Shown piece after piece: positions 23,064 to 31,797 of a DNA stretch of 37,586 bases (the stretch's first letter is position 1; every line of letters begins with the position of its first letter). The notes beneath the pieces were generated by a model. That model did not search any database, was not told where the DNA came from, and worked only from the letters and a program-made list of their open reading frames with translations. This DNA comes from Phycisphaeraceae bacterium. GTDB lineage: Bacteria > Planctomycetota > Phycisphaerae > Phycisphaerales > Phycisphaeraceae. The DNA is taken from positions 1 through 37,586 of the forward strand of contig NYZC01000091.1 in assembly GCA_002686995.1 (NCBI GenBank). The letters run 5' to 3'. The translations under genes and the position numbers were made by a program.

Positions 23064-24717
23064 TCACTGACCCTCGATCCTCAGATCATCAATCGCCGCG
23101 CCCGCGCCGCGCACCGTGATCGCCACCGAATCGAGGTCGGTCGCGCCACCGGTGAATGGGACTTCGAACGGACCATAGTCCTTGCCGTGCGTCACATCCC
23201 GGCAGGACCATGTCAGCACGCGGGCCGTGAAGTCGATCTCGGCGTGCATCGCGATATCCGTGACGCCCTTCGCCGAGGAGACATGCGTCGTGAGCAGCGA
23301 CGGCTCCGTCCTCATGCCGCGCGACAATTGCACGAAGACGATGCCGTTGAGGTCGACCTCGAGATGAATCCCCCCCTCGCGCCATCGGCGTCCCGGCTGT
23401 TGAACATGAACAGCGAGATGATGTGAAAGCCCTCGCGGCCCAGGTCGGTCCGCCCGGTAAAGCCCAGGATCAGCCTGCCCGTCCCCCCCACGCCGCCGAT
23501 GTCGAGAATACGCTTCTCGTTGCCGTTGCGGTGGCTCGGATCCGGCCCCGCGGCAGCCTGCACGCCACCGATGGCGTGCATCTGGGTGGTGCCGATCACG
23601 TTTCCACGCGGCGCCATCGCGTCGGTCACCAGCGACCCGGGCAGCACGGCCGGCCCGAGCCATCCGCCCTGGCCGGTCAACTCGCCGTCGCGGTACGACT
23701 CGAAGTCCTCGTTCCACACGAACCTGAGCGGCTCAACCGTGCGCAGCGCCAGTCGCATGTCCTTGTCGCCGACCGAGCCGTCACCGTCGAGATCCTCGCG
23801 CAGGCGCTGTTCGCGCCGACCCATCGCGGCCCTGACCCTGGCGGCATCGGCCTTCGTCAGTTCGCCGTCGCCATCCGCGTCGCCGGGCACCATGCGGAAT
23901 CGGATCGGCGCGGCCTCGGCCCATTGCAGGTCGGCCTGGTAATCCGAGTCGCTGCGCAGGATGCCGTTCACGTCGGTGTAGACGACGGTTCGTCCTTCGA
24001 CGGCGCGCTCGAGACGATCCGCGACGTTCTCGTCGACGAGGTCGTGCTCCTTGTCGCGGCGCCGGATCCATGCGTGCACGTCCGCGGCCTCACCGTCGAA
24101 TGTGAAGCTCAGGACGTTGCGGGCCAGGCGTCCGGCCGTCCCGCCGTCGGACGGATCGGCGCCGGCAAGGCGCGGCCGCCGGATCGGGTCAAGGCCCGCG
24201 AACGGCGCGCCGGCGCCGAAGGTGAACAGCTCGCCCGTGCCGCCCGGGATCGAAAGCGTGTGGTGATCCCTGACATCAATCGTCACGATCCTGCCGGTGT
24301 CGCGGCGCAGTTGCCGGATCGCTCGAACCGACGGGTGGAAGCTGAGCGTGACCGGCGCGGCCAGCGCGGCACCGGTGGCATCGGCCGTGTCCTTGTTCAC
24401 GACCATGAAGTATTCCGCCCCGGCGCGGTCGCGGAAGAACGCCACGAGCAGATGGTTGCGTCGGCATCGAAGATCTCGCGCCGCGAGCCGTAGGCGCAGC
24501 GGTTGTCCATGCAGGTGTTCAGCCCGCTGGCGAGGAAGTAGTCGACGTTCAGCTTTCCGCCGCCGCCGCGATCGTGTGTTCCCCAGGCGCTGAGCACGTA
24601 AGGGCGCCCGGATTGCCAGGCGTCGTAGCGATCGTTGGCGCGCAGTTGGCCACGCAGGACGCAACACAGCGCCAGGGCAAGGATCGCGGTTGAGGACGAC
24701 GATCGGACGTGGTTCAT
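23064..24717 (-). pseudogene. Dockerin-bearing secreted hydrolase relic with two frameshifts and missing barrel
   Basis: Three frames make one protein of about 551 residues. From the ATG at 24717 come a signal peptide (MNHVRSSSSTAILALALCC) and the opening of a hydrolase, PYVLSAWGTHDRGGGGKLN and FLASGLNTCMDNR. A lost base near 24459 moves the frame to NHLLVAFFRDRAGAEYFMVV, a beta-sandwich domain that normally follows a catalytic barrel. A type I dockerin-like pair of EF-hands follows (GDADGDGELTKADAARVR and LDGDGSVGDKDMRLAL). Then the C7 run at 23370-23376 has apparently lost one base, and the frame changes to IHLEVDLNGIVFVQL, a lectin-like C-terminal domain ending near 23064. The barrel of about 300 or more residues seems to be deleted between NR and YGSRREIFD. 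Inactive as it stands. Confidence 0.72.
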
Positions 24718-24866
24718 GAATGCGCCCTGCTGGAAGCGCACCATTCTAACCATGACATCCCGATCGTCGTCAGCAATGATCCAACGCGGCGCGCCCGATC
24801 CGGGCTTCTACAACCATCCGGAGGTCTCGAACGCGATCTTCGGAACAGGATTGGAACAGGATCGGG

Positions 24867-26168
24867 TCAGGCCTCTCCCCCGTACGCGCGCCCCACCTTC
24901 TCGAAGACAGAGATGATGTCGTCGACATCGGCGTCCGCAAGGTTCTCGTGGTAGTCCATGCGGAAGAGGCGCTCGTCCATCGTCTCGAAGTTCGGCAGGG
25001 GCATGGGCCGATCCGGGTCGCCCGCGAATTGCGGGGCCGTCCAGGGAAGCCCTTGTTCACCGAACACGGTGCGGGTGCGGAACCACCGCCAGTGCGACTG
25101 GGGCGGCACGTACGAAGCGGCAACCGGCAATCCTTCCGCCGCAATCGCTTCGGCGAACTGCTGCTTGCTCACCCGGACCCGCGCCGTATCGAGATCGAAT
25201 ACCAGGAACCAGTACGCGCTCTCGCATTCAGCGGGATCGCCCACGAAGCGTATCGACGGACAGCGGTCCTCGATGCCCTCGGCGATCGCGCGTGCGATGC
25301 GACGACGGTCCTCGATGATGCGCGGCAGTTTGCCGAGCTGTTCGAGGCCGATGGCCGCAGCCAGGTTGTTCGAGTTGAGGTTGAGCGACGCGACGACGTT
25401 GGACACCGGCACGTTCTGAGAGATGCCGATGTCGTTCGTCTCGATCCCTTTGATCCCGAAGGGCTTGCCCCGGTCCGACAGCCGCCGGCACCGCATCGCC
25501 ATCTCCGGATCCTTCGTGAACACCACGCCGCCCTGCGGTCCCGTGCAATGGTGCTTTCCGTCCATCGTGGAGAAGGCGGTGACGTCGCCGATCGTGCCGA
25601 CGAGCCGGCCCTTGTACCGGGATCCGTGGGCTTGCGAGCAGTCCTCGAGCACCCGGATGTCGTGCGAGCGCGCGATCTCCATGATGGGATCCATGTCTAC
25701 GGGAATCCCGGTGATGTGCGCCACGATGATCGCACGGGTGCGCTCCGTGATCCTGGCTTCGATCTGCTCGGGCCCGGTGTTGTAGGAATGAAGGTTCGTG
25801 TCCGCCACGACGGGGATGCAGTTGGTCAGGGCCACCGGCATGATGCCGCCGGCGTCGGTGATCGGTGAAACGACCACCTCGCTAAACGCAGGGATCTCGA
25901 GCGCGCGCAGCGCGACGTAGACGGCACTCGATCCGGAGTTCACCGCGTCGCAGTAGCCACCGCCCATGAAGTCGGCGAACCGGCTGCAGTATTCCTCCTC
26001 CTCCTCGCCGTTGTATCCGATGGGCTCGCCCGTCTCGATGGCGCGATCGAACACCGCCATGGCGGCGCGCTTCTCGGCCTCGCCAATCAGGTGCCGGGAC
26101 GGGAACGGCCGATCGAAGGCCTTCGGGCCACCCTCGATCGCCAGCGGACTCATTGTGGAACGTGTCAT
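24867..26168 (-). CDS. DegT/DnrJ/EryC1/StrS-family aminotransferase (second paralogue)
   Basis: A 433-residue PLP enzyme of the DegT family. Lys205 in STMDGKHHCTGPQGG is the expected Schiff-base lysine, and Asp176 in VLEDCSQAHGSRYKGR is the PLP ring contact. PITDAGGIMPVALTNCIPVVADTN is the cofactor/substrate region. It is longer than the DegT enzyme at 16471 and clearly a separate subgroup (IEGGPKAF near the start), a type often found beside Gfo/Idh oxidoreductases in planctomycetes. Substrate unknown. It begins 18 bases after the stop of the 181-residue exported protein gene on the same strand. An ATG at 26153 is an alternative start. Confidence 0.9.
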   Translation of the reverse strand: MTRSTMSPLAIEGGPKAFDRPFPSRHLIGEAEKRAAMAVFDRAIETGEPIGYNGEEEEEYCSRFADFMGGGYCDAVNSGSSAVYVALRALEIPAFSEVVVSPITDAGGIMPVALTNCIPVVADTNLHSYNTGPEQIEARITERTRAIIVAHITGIPVDMDPIMEIARSHDIRVLEDCSQAHGSRYKGRLVGTIGDVTAFSTMDGKHHCTGPQGGVVFTKDPEMAMRCRRLSDRGKPFGIKGIETNDIGISQNVPVSNVVASLNLNSNNLAAAIGLEQLGKLPRIIEDRRRIARAIAEGIEDRCPSIRFVGDPAECESAYWFLVFDLDTARVRVSKQQFAEAIAAEGLPVAASYVPPQSHWRWFRTRTVFGEQGLPWTAPQFAGDPDRPMPLPNFETMDERLFRMDYHENLADADVDDIISVFEKVGRAYGGEA

Positions 26169-26186
26169 GGTGCGGATCCTACGGTT

Positions 26187-26732
26187 TCAGCGCAGGCCTT
26201 TCTCTTTAGCCCGCGAGATCGCGACGGCGACGTTGCTGCAGCGCCGCAGCAACTCGACGACGATTTGCTCCGTCGATGTCTGCTCATCCATCAGCGTCCC
26301 CCCTGCGAAGTTCGCCGTCGGGACGAACATGTCGCGCCCCAGGCGATGCACCCGCACCGACTGGTAGACGCTGATCACGCTGACGAAGCCGACCGTGCCG
26401 TCCTGCCTGTCCTGGCCGAACTGCTTCAACCAGATATTGAAGCGCGGCAGGTCCTCATCGTCGCCGACCGTGATGCCCAGCCGCTCCAGGCGATCGACGT
26501 AGCGCCGCCGCAGCGCGGCCTTCTTCAGTCCTCGCTTCTTCAGCGAATCCGGCAGGTCGGCGATGGTGAGCCGGACGCGGTCGATGCCCGCAAGGCTGCG
26601 GATCTCCTCGGGCAGGTCGGGCGAAATGCGTTTGGGCATGATGGCGCCGCCATGGGCCGTCCAGCCCAGGACGAAGGCCAGCATCGCCCCTGCCAGGAGC
26701 CCGCAGCACTGCAGTCGTCGACATGTTCGCAT
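26187..26732 (-). CDS. Exported protein of unknown family, paralogue of the one at 28606
   Basis: The protein has 181 residues, with an N-terminal hydrophobic stretch that looks like a signal peptide (LLAGAMLAFVLGW). I do not recognise the family. It shares a pattern with the protein at 28606-29166: a SLAGIDRVRLTI block (SLAGIERVRMKV there), a middle LKKRGLK, a VSVISVYQSVRVHRLGRDMFVPT segment against VYHVSVTQDVVVERLGKKVNLPT, and a C-terminal helix (VVELLRRCSNVAVAISRAK). This suggests an alpha/beta fold that would be periplasmic. It is probably cotranscribed with the DegT aminotransferase. Confidence 0.7.
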   Translation of the reverse strand: MRTCRRLQCCGLLAGAMLAFVLGWTAHGGAIMPKRISPDLPEEIRSLAGIDRVRLTIADLPDSLKKRGLKKAALRRRYVDRLERLGITVGDDEDLPRFNIWLKQFGQDRQDGTVGFVSVISVYQSVRVHRLGRDMFVPTANFAGGTLMDEQTSTEQIVVELLRRCSNVAVAISRAKEKGLR

Positions 26733-26859
26733 GATGATTCACTCCCGCGGCGAGCAACACTCCTGGGCCGATTGTAGATTCCCGGCGTCGCTGAAGTCGC
26801 CAGCCTTCAGAAAATGCGTCAACCCGTCAAACTGGCCGACCCCGAAGCCAGGGCGCGTC

Positions 26860-26880
26860 CTCTGAAGTCCGGCGACTTCA
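26860..26880. repeat. Dispersed 21-bp repeat with internal dyad, copy 2
   Basis: Identical to 8511-8531, with the same GAAGTC-CGGC-GACTTC dyad. A related stretch with GAAGTCGCCAGCCTTCAG lies at 26791-26808, so the gap between divergent genes (26733-26940) holds two related dyads about 70 bp apart. Confidence 0.7.
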
Positions 26881-26940
26881 ACGATTTCATCCGCGACGCC
26901 CGTCCGGTAGAGATATAGTCGTGCCCCACGGAGCGTTTTC

Positions 26941-28596
26941 ATGACTGCCAGGTTCCCGCTTGCCATCGGGGACGGCCGCGACTGGCTGTTCACGAACGGC
27001 GAATGGATCGAGGACGGGGATGGCCACACAACCGTCGACCCGGCACAGGTCCGGCGCGACGGATCAGGGATGCAGGGACATCACCTCGCGCTCCACACCG
27101 GCGGCGCGTACGCCGACGTCCGGGTTCGCTTCGAGTTCATGCTCCGTGGGCACACCGACCTGGGCATCGTGCTGCGCGCCCAGGACGCATCGAGCTTCTA
27201 CCTGCTGCACTTTCCCTGCTGCGGCCAGGCCCGCCGCGCTCAGCACTTCTGGGCCGCCTTCTCGCGCATGGACGAAAGCGGCTACCTCCGCTGCATCAAG
27301 CTGGAGATGATCCGGCGCGTGCCCAGCAACATCGGCCGCTGGATGGCGGCCGACCTGGCCCTGACCGGCGATCGGATCCGGGTTCAGATCGACGAGCACG
27401 GCGTCTTCGAGGCCGAAGACGACGCGATCGGCGAACCGGGTCGCCTGGGGCTGTTCCTGCACAGCATCTACAACGAGGGGCACGGCCTGCGTCGCGTGGA
27501 AGTCGAAGCCGAGCCCGCTCCTTCGTCACCCTGGCGTGACGGCGTGATTGCAGGGACGAACTGGCGCCACCCCGTGCCCACGGAAGAAACGCAGGGGCGT
27601 ATCTGGCAGCACCCCATCGACCTCGTGCGCTTCGACGACGGCGAGGTGCTGCTGCACTACCAGATCCAGCGCGACTGCTCACAGGACGAATCCGCCCAGG
27701 CCGAGCACCGTCTCGTCCGCTCGTCCGATCGAGGACGGACCTGGTCGGAGCCTGAAGTGCTCGCGGACGGTGGGCTCACGGTGACCTGGTCGCCGCCGCG
27801 CCTGCACCTGACGCCGGCGGGAAGACTGGTCGCGCTGATCAGCGAACCCGAGACCGGCGCAACGGGCTGGCGGCTGTGCGATTCGAAGGACCGGGGTCGC
27901 AGCTGGTCCGTCCCCGAGGCGATCGATTCGGGTCCGGTCCCCGCGCACATCTCTCAGGTTTACATCGGTCCGCAGGCGTTCTTGAACACTGCGGACGGTG
28001 CGCTGGTGCTCATGGCCTACGGCAGCCACGACCTGGCGCACGACGACGTCAGCTCCGTCCAATGGGGCGCCCAGCACTGGCAGGCGTTCTCCTCCCGATC
28101 GACCGACGACGGGCGCGCCTGGTCGCCCTTCGTGAACTTCGACAATTCGGCGCGCGACCCGGATTCCGACCAGCTGCATGGGAACCTCGACGTGACGGAA
28201 GTGAGCGCCGCCGACATGGGCGACGGCCGCGTCATGGCCCTGCTGCGCCCGATGTACTCGCCTTGGATGTGGGAGTCCTGGTCGCACGACGGCGGCGCCA
28301 CCTGGGGCCCGTGCGTACGCGGACCGTTCCCCGGCTACGCCCTGTCGAACATGCTGCGCACCGGCAGCGGTGCCGTCCTCGTCGCCGGGCGCCTTCCGAG
28401 CATGTGCGTCCGCTGCAGCTTCGACGACGGTCGCACCTGGGACACCGGCACGGTCATCGACGGCAGCATCTGGTGCATGGGCTGCATGGGCGAGGTCGAG
28501 CCCGACCTCGTGCTCTACTGCTACTGGGATTGCTACGAAGGCCTGATGCGGAGCCAGCTCCTGACGGTCCGCTCCGGTCAACTGGAGCCGGGCTGA
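26941..28596 (+). CDS. Sialidase-like protein with N-terminal lectin-like domain
   Basis: A 551-residue protein in two parts. Residues 1-190 form a lectin-like beta sandwich (VRVRFEFMLRGHTDLGIVLR, GRLGLFLHSIYNEG), related in look to LamG/DUF1080 domains. Residues from about 205 on are a beta propeller with five Asp boxes: SSDRGRTW, SKDRGRSW, STDDGRAW, SHDGGATW and SFDDGRTW. GGAGCG precedes the ATG. No signal peptide is visible, so the site of action is unclear. It lies between two paralogous exported proteins on the other strand and converges with the one at 28606 (9-base gap). Sialic acid itself may not be the substrate. Confidence 0.82.
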   Translation: MTARFPLAIGDGRDWLFTNGEWIEDGDGHTTVDPAQVRRDGSGMQGHHLALHTGGAYADVRVRFEFMLRGHTDLGIVLRAQDASSFYLLHFPCCGQARRAQHFWAAFSRMDESGYLRCIKLEMIRRVPSNIGRWMAADLALTGDRIRVQIDEHGVFEAEDDAIGEPGRLGLFLHSIYNEGHGLRRVEVEAEPAPSSPWRDGVIAGTNWRHPVPTEETQGRIWQHPIDLVRFDDGEVLLHYQIQRDCSQDESAQAEHRLVRSSDRGRTWSEPEVLADGGLTVTWSPPRLHLTPAGRLVALISEPETGATGWRLCDSKDRGRSWSVPEAIDSGPVPAHISQVYIGPQAFLNTADGALVLMAYGSHDLAHDDVSSVQWGAQHWQAFSSRSTDDGRAWSPFVNFDNSARDPDSDQLHGNLDVTEVSAADMGDGRVMALLRPMYSPWMWESWSHDGGATWGPCVRGPFPGYALSNMLRTGSGAVLVAGRLPSMCVRCSFDDGRTWDTGTVIDGSIWCMGCMGEVEPDLVLYCYWDCYEGLMRSQLLTVRSGQLEPG

Positions 28597-28605
28597 CCCA
28601 GGCAC

Positions 28606-29166
28606 TTACTTCGGCGCCGCGCCGCGCTGCCGCGACCGCGCATCCGCAGACGTCGCCACCCTGATCTTGCTCACGATGTGGTTGACCAGTGCGACCGCGG
28701 GTCGGTCGATCTCGCCGCGCACCCTGGCCTCGGGGAAGAGCATGCCGTGGATCACCGAGTAGGTCGGCAGGTTCACTTTCTTCCCCAGCCGCTCGACGAC
28801 CACGTCCTGCGTCACCGAGACGTGATAGACCGCCGCGACGGCTCCCGGCAGTTCGGTGGATCGGTGGGTCTGAACGGCGATCCGCAGCATCGGCGCATCG
28901 GGGTCATCGTCCACGACCTTCAATCCCCGCTTCTTCAGAATCTGCCGGAACATGCGAGTCATCGTGGGAACCGCGTGCTTCTCCAGCCCCTGGACACTCG
29001 AGCTTACGTTCACTTTCATTCGGACCCGCTCGATCCCTGCCAGGGACTGCACGTCGCCGGCCAGGGCCTGCGTCACGGGCAGCATCGGCGCCGCATCGAC
29101 ATGCGCAGCCGCAAGCAATGAAACCCCCAGACCGATGTGCCACGCCCTCAGCGTTCGAATGTTCAT
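28606..29166 (-). CDS. Exported protein of unknown family, paralogue of the one at 26187
   Basis: A 186-residue protein with a signal peptide (MNIRTLRAWHIGLGVSLLAAAHVDA). Family not recognised. It aligns over most of its length with the product of 26187-26732: SLAGIERVRMKV, ILKKRGLKVVDDDPDAPMLRI, VYHVSVTQDVVVERLGKK and a C-terminal helix (VNHIVSKIRVA). Identity is modest, so the duplication is old. The two genes flank the sialidase-like gene. A role in the envelope is likely from the signal peptide; nothing more specific can be said. Confidence 0.72.
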   Translation of the reverse strand: MNIRTLRAWHIGLGVSLLAAAHVDAAPMLPVTQALAGDVQSLAGIERVRMKVNVSSSVQGLEKHAVPTMTRMFRQILKKRGLKVVDDDPDAPMLRIAVQTHRSTELPGAVAAVYHVSVTQDVVVERLGKKVNLPTYSVIHGMLFPEARVRGEIDRPAVALVNHIVSKIRVATSADARSRQRGAAPK

Positions 29167-29353
29167 GCGTCACCTCGCAAGAGCCGATTGACCGGTACGA
29201 ATCCAGAGGATAGTACGTCGTCCTGATCGCAACGGCCCATCAGCGCCGCCGGCACGACCCCCATGAAGATCGAGCACGATTCGACACGCGACGAGCACGA
29301 AGCCTCCATTCGCATCGAAGGCCTCGGAGCTTATTGACATGTTGACATGAAAC

Positions 29354-30724
29354 TCAACCGACCGAGGGCAGGCCCGCCAGGGCCATGGATATCTCCTCTG
29401 CGGGATACTCGTAATCGTGCAGCTTGCCTTCGAAATAATCGAGGTAGGCCTGCATGTCGAAGTGGCCGTGGCCGCACAGGTTGCACAGGATCGCGCGGCT
29501 GACCCCTTCCTCCTTGCACTTCAGTGCTTCGCGCATGGTGACGGCCAGCGCGTGAGCCGGCTCCGGCGCGGGGATGATGCCCTCGGCGCGGCCGAACTTG
29601 ACCGCAGCATCGAAAATCTCCATCTGGTGCACCGAAGTGGCCTCGATCGCGCCGAGGTCGAGCAGGTGGGAGACGAGCGGTCCCATGCCGTGGTAACGCA
29701 GTCCGCCGGAGTGGATGCCGGGGGGCACGAACGAGCTGCCCAGCGTGTGCATCCTGACCAGAGGCGTGAGGTGCGCGGTGTCGCCGAAGTCGTACGCGAG
29801 CCTGCCCCGCGTCAGCGTCGGGCATGCAGCCGGCTCGACCGCGATGACGCGGATGGACCTGCCCTCGTCCTCACCGCGCAACCTGCGCCCGATGAACGGG
29901 AACGCGATGCCGGCGAAGTTCGAGCCGCCCCCGGTGCAGCCGACGATCACGTCCGGCCAGTCATCGGCAAGCTTGAACTTCTCGATCGCCTCCAGGCCGA
30001 CGACGGTCTGGTGCAGGAGCACGTGATTGAGGACGCTGCCGAGCGCGTATCGCGCGTCAGGATCCTGCGCTGCAAGCTCCACTGCCTCGGAGATCGCGAT
30101 GCCCAGCGAACCGTTGGTGTCCGGATCCTCGGCGAGAATCGCGCGGCCGGACTCGGTCTGCGCGCTGGGACTGGGGGTGACCTCGGCGCCGAACGCCTGC
30201 ATCATCGCCTTGCGGTAAGGCTTCTGGTCGTAGCTGACGCGCACCATGAAGACCTTGCATTCAAGGCCGAAGAAACTGCAGGCCATCGCCAGCGCCGAGC
30301 CCCACTGACCGGCGCCGGTCTCGGTGGTCAGCCGCTTGACGCCCTCCTGCCGGTTGTACCAGGCCTGGGGCACGGACGTGTTGGACTTGTGGGAGCCTGA
30401 AGGACTCTGTCCTTCGTAGTTGTAATAAATGCGAGCGGGGGTATCGAGCGCCTTTTCGAGGCGCCGGGCGCGGTACAGCGGCGTGGGACGCCAAAGCCTG
30501 TAGATGTCGATCACCTCGCCCGGGATGTCGATGTACCGTTCGGTCGACACCTCCTGCATGATCAGCCCCATGGGAAACAACGGTGCCAGATCGTCCGGCC
30601 CGATGGGCTGACCGGTGCCGGGGTGCAGGACCGGCGGGGCAGGGACAGGCAGGTCGGCCTGGATGTTGTACCAAACGTTCGGCATGGCGCTTTCGGGCAG
30701 CAGGTATTTGGTCTGGTCATCCAT
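29354..30724 (-). CDS. TrpB2-like PLP-dependent enzyme (tryptophan synthase beta-like)
   Basis: A 456-residue protein of the TrpB2 group (tryptophan synthase beta-like, TIGR01415). The PLP lysine is Lys113 in SPSGSHKSNTS, the glutamate region ETGAGQWG is at 135-142, and the phosphate-binding loop GGGSN is at 265-269. TrpB2 joins indole and serine to make tryptophan, often without TrpA. No trpA or other trp gene is nearby, so a role in indole salvage or another beta-replacement is possible. The ATG at 30724 has GGAAG upstream. It is divergent from the outer-membrane protein gene at 30831. Confidence 0.9.
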   Translation of the reverse strand: MDDQTKYLLPESAMPNVWYNIQADLPVPAPPVLHPGTGQPIGPDDLAPLFPMGLIMQEVSTERYIDIPGEVIDIYRLWRPTPLYRARRLEKALDTPARIYYNYEGQSPSGSHKSNTSVPQAWYNRQEGVKRLTTETGAGQWGSALAMACSFFGLECKVFMVRVSYDQKPYRKAMMQAFGAEVTPSPSAQTESGRAILAEDPDTNGSLGIAISEAVELAAQDPDARYALGSVLNHVLLHQTVVGLEAIEKFKLADDWPDVIVGCTGGGSNFAGIAFPFIGRRLRGEDEGRSIRVIAVEPAACPTLTRGRLAYDFGDTAHLTPLVRMHTLGSSFVPPGIHSGGLRYHGMGPLVSHLLDLGAIEATSVHQMEIFDAAVKFGRAEGIIPAPEPAHALAVTMREALKCKEEGVSRAILCNLCGHGHFDMQAYLDYFEGKLHDYEYPAEEISMALAGLPSVG

Positions 30725-30780
30725 TCTTTTACTTCCAGATCAGGTGCCGGGAGCTCGAAGATAAAAAGATACTGATCTCC

Positions 30781-30787
30781 TATAAAA
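30781..30787 (+). promoter_or_regulatory. Possible -10 region between divergent genes
   Basis: TATAAAA lies in an AT-rich patch of otherwise GC-rich DNA, about 44 bases before the ATG at 30831. The -35 match is weak. It could serve the outer-membrane protein gene; the AT-rich patch may also carry the promoter for trpB2 on the other strand. Confidence 0.35.
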
Positions 30788-30830
30788 TAGCCGCCTGCCC
30801 CCTCGCCGTCACGGGTCAAGGAGCGACATC

Positions 30831-31778
30831 ATGACATCATCCATCCGCCTGCTGTTGATCGCGGCCGTCGTTTTCGCCGGATCATCGAACCGAGCCGCCG
30901 ACGCCCAGTCCCTGCCGCCGGTGAACCTGGGGTTCACCAGCTTCCTCGACGGCGGACCGCCCGCCGGCCCTGGTTTCTATTTCCAGCAGTACCTCCAGTA
31001 CTGGTCCGCTGACGATCTGCTGGACGAGGACGGCAACGACAGCGGTCTGGTCGACGACCTGGACGTCTGGATCAGCCTCAGCCAGTTCATCTACCAGTCC
31101 GATCAGCCGATCCTGTTCGGCGGCAAGTGGGGCATCGATCTGATCATTCCAGTGGTGTCGCTCGACGTCGATCCCGGGACGCCGCCCATCATCGACGACA
31201 ACAACCAGGGCCTCGGCGACATCCTTCTCGGTCCGTTCATCCAATGGGATCCGATCATGGGCGAGAACGGCCCGGTCTTCATGCACCGGATCGAGCTGCA
31301 GACCACGTTTCCCACCGGCAAATACGATGACGACCGCGTGCTGAATCCGGGCAGCAATCATTACACCTTCAACCCCTACTGGGCGGCCACGTGGTGGATC
31401 TTTCCGCAATGGTCGGTGACCTGGCGACTGCACTACCTCTGGAACTCGGAGAACGACGACCCGAACACGACGCTGTTCCCCATGGTCGGCGACGTGCAGC
31501 CGGGCCAGGCGATTCACATCAACTTCGCGTCTTCGCTCGAGCTGATCCCGAAACGGCTGCATGCCGGGGTCAACGGTTACTACCTCGAGCAGATCACCGA
31601 CTCGAAGGTGGACGGCAGCGATTCGGGCTATCGCGAGAAGGTGCTGGGCATCGGCCCGGGCGGCGTGTGGCACTTCTCCGCCGACGATCACATCTTCATC
31701 AATCTGTACTTCGAGACCGCGGCGGAGAATCGCCCGGAAGGCTTTCGCCTCACCCTTCGCTGGACGCATCACTTTTGA
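30831..31778 (+). CDS. Outer-membrane beta-barrel protein, phenol MetA-pathway/SphA-like
   Basis: The protein has 315 residues. AAGGAG lies just upstream of the ATG, which opens a signal peptide ending near AADAQS (residue 26). The body is a run of amphipathic strands (FYFQQYLQYWSADDL, HRIELQTTFPTGKYDDD, WSVTWRLHYLWNSEND) ending in a terminal aromatic, RLTLRWTHHF, the outer-membrane insertion signal. The pattern fits the Phenol_MetA_deg (PF13557) family of barrel proteins annotated as transporters or SphA-like. It may form a pore for hydrophobic or aromatic compounds, an inference only. Planctomycetes do have an outer membrane. Confidence 0.8.
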   Translation: MTSSIRLLLIAAVVFAGSSNRAADAQSLPPVNLGFTSFLDGGPPAGPGFYFQQYLQYWSADDLLDEDGNDSGLVDDLDVWISLSQFIYQSDQPILFGGKWGIDLIIPVVSLDVDPGTPPIIDDNNQGLGDILLGPFIQWDPIMGENGPVFMHRIELQTTFPTGKYDDDRVLNPGSNHYTFNPYWAATWWIFPQWSVTWRLHYLWNSENDDPNTTLFPMVGDVQPGQAIHINFASSLELIPKRLHAGVNGYYLEQITDSKVDGSDSGYREKVLGIGPGGVWHFSADDHIFINLYFETAAENRPEGFRLTLRWTHHF

Positions 31779-31797
31779 AAAGACCGCGAGCGCCTTG

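Noticed and set aside
29296..29332. Terminator hairpin after the TrpB2 gene
   Set aside because: GAAGCCT and AGGCCTC pair imperfectly over about 7-8 bp and no T-tract follows.
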